The notes under the pieces: generated by a model
The model's database searches: none
What the model was told of the DNA's origin: nothing
The model's input: the letters and a program-made list of their open reading frames with translations, nothing else
Program-made: the position numbers and the translations under genes
Assembly (NCBI GenBank): GCA_026874595.1
Contig: CM049309.1
Coordinates: forward strand, 55,092,079 to 55,156,078
DNA: 64,000 nucleotides
Direction: 5' to 3'
From: Sipunculus nudus
Lineage: Eukaryota; Annelida; Sipuncula; Golfingiida; Sipunculidae
Shown here: positions 55,900 through 64,000 of the stretch, piece after piece
How positions within the stretch are numbered: position 1 is the first letter of the stretch
Layout of the letters: every line of letters begins with the position of its first letter

Positions 55900-58538
55900 A
55901 TTAAAATACGATAGGTATAAATATGCCCAATTTCAGGATGATATATCAAATTCCTCTATAGAAATAAGCAGGCACAAAAGTCACATACTGTACAAATGTC
56001 ATTGTAGGTGGTTACACCTGTCTTGTGAACAAGAAACCCATCAAAGACACATAAACAGTTCAAAATATTAGGCCAATACATCAAACTTACCTTAAGTCAG
56101 ATGCATGGGGCTGACCACGCTTAGGTGAGAAAGGCAGTTGCCCCGAATGAACTGTGACAAATTTGCTGGCCCAGGCTACTGCACTGAGTGAACTCATGAC
56201 CTGCACCTGGCTAGACTGGGTGAACTTTTGACCTGTACCTGGCTGCACTGAGTGAACTCTTGACCGGTTGCCTAATCTGATACAGTTGGCAGTCTGCCAA
56301 AACTATAAACAGATTGGCTCCACATGCAGCCCTGAGGGGCATGACACCCATGAGGTGATCACATTGTGCCCATGAGGTGCTCACATGTCCCCGATGAGGG
56401 GATCACATGCCTTGTGCCTGGCTGCACTGACTGAACTCTTGACCTATATCTGGCTGCACTGAATGAACTCTTGATCTACTGCCAAATCTGAAACAGTTGG
56501 CAGTTTCTTAACCTATTTAAATATACAGACTCAATCTTGGCCTGTTGGCAAATCTGTTTACACATACTGAAAGACTTTGGCTAAAATGCTGAAATATTCA
56601 TATACTTTTTATCAAAATATCTAGAATAATAAAAGATTCAGTTCTTTCATTGTTAAAGGTCCAATAATTCTGCCGAAAATAATTCAAGTCAACTTGAACA
56701 AAGGCCACCTAAGAATAACTTTTTTGCCATGTAACACAAGTTATAATTGAAACAATAATTTTGTAGAAGAACAGTTTTGCAGTCCTCAGTTTGAGTTAGA
56801 CATAATAATGGCCATAAGACCAACTTAAGTTTTTCTGATATGATTGAAAGAACCATGTCCTAGGATAATTCTTTTGAAAAATTGAACGATTCAACTTGAC
56901 GGTTTCATCATAAACATTTTAAGCTGAAAGAGGCTAAAATTATGAGGTTTTTGCCCATAAAATGGAGGTGGCACATCAAAATCTGCAACTTCAAATATGA
57001 GTCATGTGACCAACATTTGCACAATACTTGGTAATGGTAGCTACTGTCATTTCTGAGATAACTATGTCAGTATGCTTACTTGGCCAAATGACTGTTCAAA
57101 TTCATTTAACTCCACTAAAATTCATCATATGCATACCATTTGAACAAACTTGAGAGTGCTTGCCTCTGGGATCATTTCTGTAAAATACTGAACAATTTGG
57201 CTGGACCTTTTACAAGAAGACTTTTATTGGTTCAGCTTTTCCCCTATAAAATCTAAGTAAATGCAGATAGCAAACAAATAAGCAGAATCCCACAACATTT
57301 GATATGTGACAGACTATTGCATAAAATCTGGGGATGGTAGCTCCTGCAATTCCTGAGAAATTATGGGTTGATATACAGATGAACAATGACCCCCGTACAA
57401 AAAAAGTTAAATACAGGTTGCACCACCAATACCTGAATTTCATATATGACTCATGTGACCAACACTGGCATAAAATTTGGTGATGATAGCTCTGGCCTTT
57501 TCTGAGATTGTCAATTTAGTATGCTTTTTTGGACAGATGACTAGGTTCAACTTCCTTTAATTCGGCCAAAATTCAGCGAACTTTAACCATTTGAACAAAC
57601 TTGAGAGAGATTATTTCTATGAAATATTGAACAAATTGGCTTGACCGTTTTGGAGGAGAAGATTTTAATAATTTTTTTTAGCTTTTTCTCTATAATATCT
57701 AAGAAAATGCAGATTTTTTTCAGATGGCTAATTTTTTTGCATTAAATTTCATGATGCTAACTCCAGTCGTTTTCGAAATAGTATGGGTTAACGTATACCT
57801 GTGATTGTAAACATTGCCAGGCATGAGGAATATCTAAAATCATAAATCTACATTTTTTAAAAGTTTTTAAAAAACATTCTTGTCAATATTAACCAAAGAT
57901 AACCTGAAATCTAAATGTCTGGAGGCATGATGTAACGGATGCTGATAAACTGGTTCCAGGCTAGATGTATCTGCTTCACACAGCTAACATATATGGTAAA
58001 ATGACTCAATTCAATCTTTATTATTCAGCAAAAATTCATTCTTTGGAACCATAAAAGACAATTATTATAAGAATTATTCAGGGGATTATTCTTGTAAAAT
58101 ATTAAACAAATTGGCCACAGTGGTGTCAGTCAAAAAACATTCTGCAGGTTAATAACTCATATGGGAAAATAAAGCAAAGTGGCTAAGTAAAGCTTCCCAT
58201 AACTCAGCCAAAAATCACTGAACCAAAACCATTTGAACAAACTTGAATTATCAACATCTAAGGATAATTAATGTGTGAGATTTAAGAATTTGGCCCAGTG
58301 GTTTTTGAGAAGAAGATCTTTGTAGCCACTGAGCTAAAATGGGCTGTTATGGCATATGACTAAATTCAGCATCCCATAACTCAGCCAAAAGTCACTGAAC
58401 TGAGACCATTTGAACAAATTTAAAAAAGAACTACCCTAAAATCATTTCTGTGCGATATTAAACAATTTGGCCAAATGGTTTCAGAGAAGAAGTTTTTGTA
58501 GGTGTCAGTAAGATACCGGCACTGATGACCCATGTAAA
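55900..58538. repeat. Family C interior with local repeats
   Basis: 56,110-56,480 carries imperfect repeats (CTGGCTGCACTGAGTGAACT; CATGAGGTGATCACAT). From 56,800 to 58,500 recurring phrases (CCATTTGAACAAACTTGAGA; ACAATTTGGCTGGAC; AACTCAGCCAAAA) occur every 150-250 bp. 57,435-57,720 matches 7,365-7,640. Non-coding. Confidence 0.5.
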
Positions 58539-61156
58539 ACAAGGGACCTATGAGTCACGGCTCTCAGCTGTTATATATGATTAAAAAATATGATTTAGAA
58601 ATGAGGCACATGCTGGTTTTATGTGGTAAAAAATAAGCTGTATTATGAGTTGTTGTTGTTTAGCTTATGTATGATTTTGATAGTACCTTTGGAGACAGGG
58701 AAGAGGATTGATTTCATTTATTTTATTAACAAATGGAGTGCTATTGTCACACAGATTTTGACTTGGCCATATAACTTATAAGCAGAACATATAATATAAG
58801 AGTTAAACTATTTATTAAAAAAAATTACAAATATTGTCCCAAATATAATTTTTATAAAAAATAATAAGAGAATCGTATGATTTTTTAAAATAAAATATAA
58901 CTGAAGTGATTATTAAAATTATATTAAAGAATATATTCATGAATGCATTCATGAATACATTTTGAAAGTATTTGCACTAATATTCATGTACTTTCATTTT
59001 TACCTGAATTCCCATTCTTATGAAAGAAATTTTATCATGGAGTACATATTCATATTTGTATTTAAATACAATTGCAAAGAATTCGCACAATGTCTGGTAT
59101 TTATTCAGTTTTCACCAAACAATGATGTTGAGAATCCAGGATATACAAAATTGACAAATTTAAATAATGATCATAAGTACCTGGTTTTATGGCTTTTATT
59201 TATATTAAAAAATAAATGTTATATATTCATTTTGGACTAATTTCACATCAATGTACACACTAGACACAGTAGGAATCTAGATTAATATTATCAACTGCAT
59301 GATGTCTGCATCTTTGTCTATCATTAATTTCCTTCATATGATCCCTAATGATTAGTAATGAATAATATGATTTACTTTTTTATCATTAAAATTGAACTGA
59401 AAAATACCATAGGAGACTGCATGGTGTTATTTGGAATACATGACATTCTATCCATCGATACAAGATTCTTATATCATCAGTATCTCAAGTTAATTTCCTG
59501 TTATTATCAACTAACAAATTCCTTTTCTATTTTTCTTTAATTTGTTATTAAAAATCAATAAAAATTTATAAATTTATTGTTTTTTGTTATGTTGTTGGTT
59601 AAAACTAATAGATGAGTTGGGTTGGACACCTGGATCAACTGTGGCTGGCCATAAGCTGCCTGGCAGCCCCAGTGAATGCCTCGCCTCAAGCATGCATAAT
59701 TTGCTGAAAGTTCAACAAGGTCAACATAAAGGTGACTCAAGAGGGGCTGGAGAGAGACAAGGTCTGACATGGTCTCATAAAATCATTAATAAAAGCTTCA
59801 ATATTTGGCAAATTTCTTTCAGCTTTCTAAACTAAAAAGCTGAAATCCTTATGTGTGCATGATATGAAAATTATATCAACAGTGCTCACAGGAAACAACG
59901 TGCCATGGTCAAAGTTGGGCAAAATTTAAGGTACTAATTTTATATTTATACTAATAACTTATAAAATTTGAAAAATTCAGAACTAATTTTGGGTATTCAA
60001 TTGAATCTTGTTTAAATAATGTTACATCCCTGACAAAAAATCTCTAGCTTCAGCAATCCTCTTGTTAAGGAAGTAAATGTATTTCTTGATTTTTTACAAA
60101 GTGCATTATGTTTTGGCCCATAACTTAAAACAATTAGGCAATACTGACATCATTTCTGGCATTTGCATAGAGAATGTATAGAAAAATATGTATATTATAT
60201 ATGATTAAAGTCAGATCAGTGGTTTTGATATTAGGCAGTCTTGAAGTGTAACAATAGGTTTTTAATGGAAAAATGAAGTTTTTCATTAATATCTCGAAGG
60301 TATTAAGTCCTAGTGACCAAATTCTTGGCATGGTAGGGGATTTTTGAGACATCTAATTGTATGCCAAATTTTAGGAACTGAGAGCTGAAGCTGGGGAGCT
60401 GAGCTCTTGCAAACTGCATGACATTAGCTTGATGTAAACAATATGTTACATGGTGCTTGAAAACTTAAATAAAATCTACAGTTTTTGATCAACTGGTTTC
60501 AAATTTTTGGTGTTAACAGGCAAAATGCTAACAAAAACATGATGTGAAAATTAAATTCAAAGTACTTACAGGAAAAAAACATGCCATGGTCAAAGTTTCG
60601 GCAAAATTTAAGGTACCAATTTTTTATTTTTGTTAATATTTTAAAAAATTTAAAAGATTCTGATCTAATTTTGCATATACAATTTAATTTTGATTAATTA
60701 AAGTTATATTACTGGAAAAAAGTCCATAGCTTTAACATGTTTTGTGTTATGTGATCAAATATCTTTCCTGATTTTTTACAAAATGCATTGTTTGGGCCCA
60801 TTCCTTTTTTTAAATTATATAAGACATTATTTTTTGGCATGTACATAGGAACTATATAGAGGAATATTTATGGTAAATATGAGGAAAATCAGATGAGTGG
60901 TTTTGATATTAGGCAGTCCTGAAGTGTGAAAATAGGTTTTTAATAAAAAATTGAGGTTTTTCCTTAATTTCTCAAAGGAACGAAGTCGCAAAGACCCAGT
61001 TTTCGCCTTGGTAGGAGATCTTGGAGACATCTAACATTATGCCGAATTTTGGATTCCTGGGTCTTACGGTTTCAAAACGTGCCACATCTACGGACGGACG
61101 ACGGACAATGTACCACGACTATAGCTCAGATGACTTATAGTCAGCTGAGCTAAAAA
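58539..61156 (+). mobile_element. Family A element, copy 4 (2.62 kb)
   Basis: Starts acaagggacctatgagtcac, ends cagctgagctaaaaa. Collinear with copies 1-3; its (GGAC)n tract is reduced to two or three units at about 61,090. Confidence 0.8.
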
Positions 61157-61345
61157 AGGCCGATGCAGGTGGTGCCACCAATACCTCAAAACCGATAGAG
61201 TTTTTTAGATGACTAATTTTTTGCATAAAATTTCTTGATGCTAACTCCTGCCGTTTTCAAGATAGTATGGGTTAACGTACAGATGACGGACGACAGACGA
61301 CGGATGCAGCCGCACCATCGCATAAGCTCACAGGTTCGCTAAAAA

Positions 61346-62815
61346 GATAACCAGAATTATAAGAATTAAAGAAACCTTATTCTATTTCTTTGTTAAAGGA
61401 TCTTTGATCTTGTTTTGAAATACATGACCTTAAATGCAATTCATGAATCCCCACGTAATAACCATCAGAGGGGACCGTGGTTCCATGGCTTACAGCAAAA
61501 TTTTTTATTGTCAAATTCCTTTCTAAACTGCTAGTTTGTAATTATGACACATATACAAGTAATAAAATGCCACATATTTTAAGGATCCTTTCCAACTTTT
61601 CAGTTATTCAACATATATAATTTTTTTATATATCATTTTAATGCTTAGGCAGTTGACATTTATGTCAGTGAATAGAAAATAATAAAATTCTTTGACATTT
61701 TCACAGTAAACATATGAAATAAAACAGATGCTCACCCAGTTCATTTTCTGAAGAAAAAAAAAACACCTGAGAAACATACAATTAATTTTCTATGCCAACT
61801 CAAATATTACAAGGTTAAACAACAGCTTTCAGTGTCTTATTACTTTTTTCTTGATAGGCACTGTTGTTTTTATTTCTCATGCTTTTAAATCTGGTATATA
61901 TTAATTAATATTACTTATGACATGACAGATACAGAAATATGGAATCAAACAAACAACTGCCAGCAAACAATTTAACAGACATCTGACAAATTGTCAAGAC
62001 AGATAATCAAATGAAATATTCTTGCTTGAACATAAAATATTTCAATAATAAATTTTGAAATAACAAATACTTGAAAAGAACACTTAAAAATTTCATTTTT
62101 AATCTAACACATGATTATTGTAATATATGATGCAGCAACGATGAGGCCCTTGCTATGACTTAAATGTGGCACATGCGGAAGAAGAGAAAAACACGTCATC
62201 ATGGGAGAATATACTGTTCGCTTATTAGAGATTTATACTTATAGTGTTATCCCCACCAATTTCATGTAGTTTGACTACATACTGAATCCTGGGTGCACTC
62301 AAATGACATGGAATGCAGGCTTTATTCAGTTATCAAATATTCATATAGGACTTTGTTTACTCAAATAAAACCGAAATCTTTATACCTGTACAGCTTAGAC
62401 AAGCCATACGCTGAAAAAAAACTTAAAGAAATACAATTCATAAGAAAAGAAACCCATAAAAGCAACAGAATTGTATAGCATGGCAGTGGATGGGGCTTTA
62501 TTACTTAATTAGCTTTATTAAATTCACTTTACACATTTTTTTAAACCCATAAACACTAAATTGAAAAGATAGTACTAACAAAAAATATATCTCAGTCATG
62601 ATTTCTCCTAATGCAGTAAAATCTTTATCAATACTAACTGGATAAATGCTTGTAGATGACCACAAAAACAATTGATAAGGGAAATCAGTCATAAAGTGTT
62701 GTAGAACTTGTGGTCCCTCCAACTTGTGAGCACTAGTTACACATATGTAGTACACAACAAAACTTTTGCGAATGATGCATTAATTAATCATGTCCAGGAT
62801 AATAATAATAAACCA
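61346..62815. other. Unassigned intergenic sequence
   Basis: About 1.5 kb of AT-rich DNA with no recognised gene, repeat family or promoter motif. Confidence 0.5.
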
Positions 62816-63817
62816 GCAGACATGGGGTAATAGTAATAAGTAATAGTAATAGTAATAGACTATTACAGCTTTTTCCATGTAATAGTAATAGTAATAGTAA
62901 TAGTAATAGACTCAAAAATTTTAGCAGTAATAGTAATAGTAATAGAAACAGAAGGCAAAGTAATAGAGTAATACATATTACTTTCTATTACTTCCTGTGA
63001 GCCCCTTGATCATGAAGCATATCAGCAAATAATGCTGAAAAGACTCAGTTCTTGTCCAGTAATTGCCCAGGATGTGCCTATTGTTGAGGCAAGCATGGGC
63101 CTGCTGCCACATTGCTGGTGACCACTGGTGCTAATTACATAAGAGTACTGGACAGAGTAGGTCACAGCCAAACAAGTTACCTGGCACAATCTGACCTTTG
63201 ATTAGTAAACCATGGATTAACAGAGGCATGTTTGATGTTAAGAGACAGATAAATAGTGTATTGTTATTGTGACAAGTACATCTTATCTCACATCCATCAA
63301 TCTATATGCATATTCTGAAATGTACCTAGATTTGTTTTCACAAGCCAGTTTGTATTTTAATCATACAGACTGCAATAACACACATTCAAGAAAAATATAA
63401 TATGGAACCAGATACAGTGCAGACCCAAAATGTTCATGATAAGCTTATGGTGTTTTCACTACCCATAATGTACTGAAGCCTACAATGCTATAAACTCGTA
63501 CCAGTACTACAATCACTTGGATAAAGTCATACTGCAGGCACATGTATTATCTAGATAGTTTATATACATATTTTTTTTTAACTATTCTTTTAATACTTGC
63601 TATACTTGTCTGTTAATTCATAGTACCAATTTTGCAGACCTTCATTCAGTATCTAAAATTATGTTAATTTATATTTTGAAAATTAAATGAACAATATTTT
63701 TCATGATATTAATTTAGTTTATTATATAATATGAGAATATAAGTAAATGTTAGTATTTTATTATTAAATATATGAAATTTTGATATCAAATAATTAGATC
63801 CTGTTATGTACAAAATT
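62816..63817 (+). repeat. Dispersed repeat G, copy 2
   Basis: Same orientation as 47,403-48,291, starting gcagacatggggtaatag with the same (TAATAG)n head and ending ctgttatgtacaaaa. It is about 110 bp longer, through a segment near 63,295-63,370 (ATCTATATGCATATTCTG and onward) and small indels. Confidence 0.8.
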
Positions 63818-64000
63818 TAAAGAACAAGATTGTTTAATACCTAATTTATTGTGAAAGTGATTTAAATAATATTTTATTTGTTTTGTAAACTGATGTAAGT
63901 TTAAATCACTCTCCATATTACTAAATTATCCTGTGCTGGTTTTGCTGCAATGAAGAAGGGCATGCCTGAAGAATAAAAGCCATGCATGCTACCATTATTG

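Larger units (their letters stand above)
53074..61345 (+). mobile_element. Family C element, composite, split by three insertions (inferred)
   Basis: Start acaaggcctacaggcctaat-GCGAACCTGTG and end CACAGGTTCGC-TAAAAA form an inverted subterminal pair. Between them lie a short family A-type element (53,250-54,565), a pogo-type transposon (54,741-55,897) and a full family A element (58,539-61,156). Subtracting these leaves about 3.2 kb of low-complexity-free, non-coding sequence. That the two ends belong to one element is an inference. Confidence 0.45.

Overview
The window is animal nuclear DNA, most probably from a bivalve or other mollusc. It is AT-rich. Its two genes have many short exons with GT-AG introns. 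Their proteins are close to vertebrate RNF144 and SIN3, and most of the remaining DNA is dispersed, nested, non-coding mobile elements. The host group is an inference from gene structure and repeat style. No bacterial genes, CRISPR arrays, rRNA or tRNA genes, reverse transcriptases or virus-like elements were recognised.

Layout. At 58-1,435 (+) are the last three coding exons of an RNF144-type RBR E3 ubiquitin ligase, followed by a long 3' UTR. From 3.3 to 13 kb lie a palindrome-rich repeat element with a (CCG)n tract, one orphan exon-like ORF, a 2.6-kb repeat element (family A) inserted in another repeat (family C), a CCAAT/GC-box-rich patch and a 1-kb minisatellite. From 45,772 down to 13,832 (-) is an essentially complete SIN3 gene, the scaffold of the SIN3/HDAC corepressor. 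It has about 23 coding exons and encodes roughly 1,290 residues (human SIN3A has 1,273), with PAH1, PAH2, PAH3, the HDAC-interaction domain and the Sin3a_C region in order. From 46 to 64 kb lie another minisatellite, a 0.9-kb dispersed repeat present twice, more A, B and C family elements and a pogo/Tigger-type DNA transposon.

The most interesting feature is in SIN3. Exon 11, inside the HDAC-interaction domain, is present twice in tandem (22,760-22,876 and 22,560-22,676). The copies have the same length (117 nt) and phase, intact splice sites, an 83-nt spacer, 32 of 39 identical residues, and synonymous differences at 20 of the 30 identical-residue codons that can vary. This looks like an old, selected pair of mutually exclusive exons that would give two SIN3 isoforms.

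Two other SIN3 oddities involve tandem repeats and splice sites. The exon 12/intron junction is tandemly copied about eight times into its own intron. Exon 2 runs in frame into a 69-bp (23-codon) minisatellite whose units mostly carry the same in-phase splice donor, and which is split by a 1.3-kb DNA transposon. SIN3 intron 7 is about 10 kb because of a four-layer nest of mobile elements.

RNF144 and SIN3 converge. Nothing in the sequence suggests they share a pathway beyond being neighbours.
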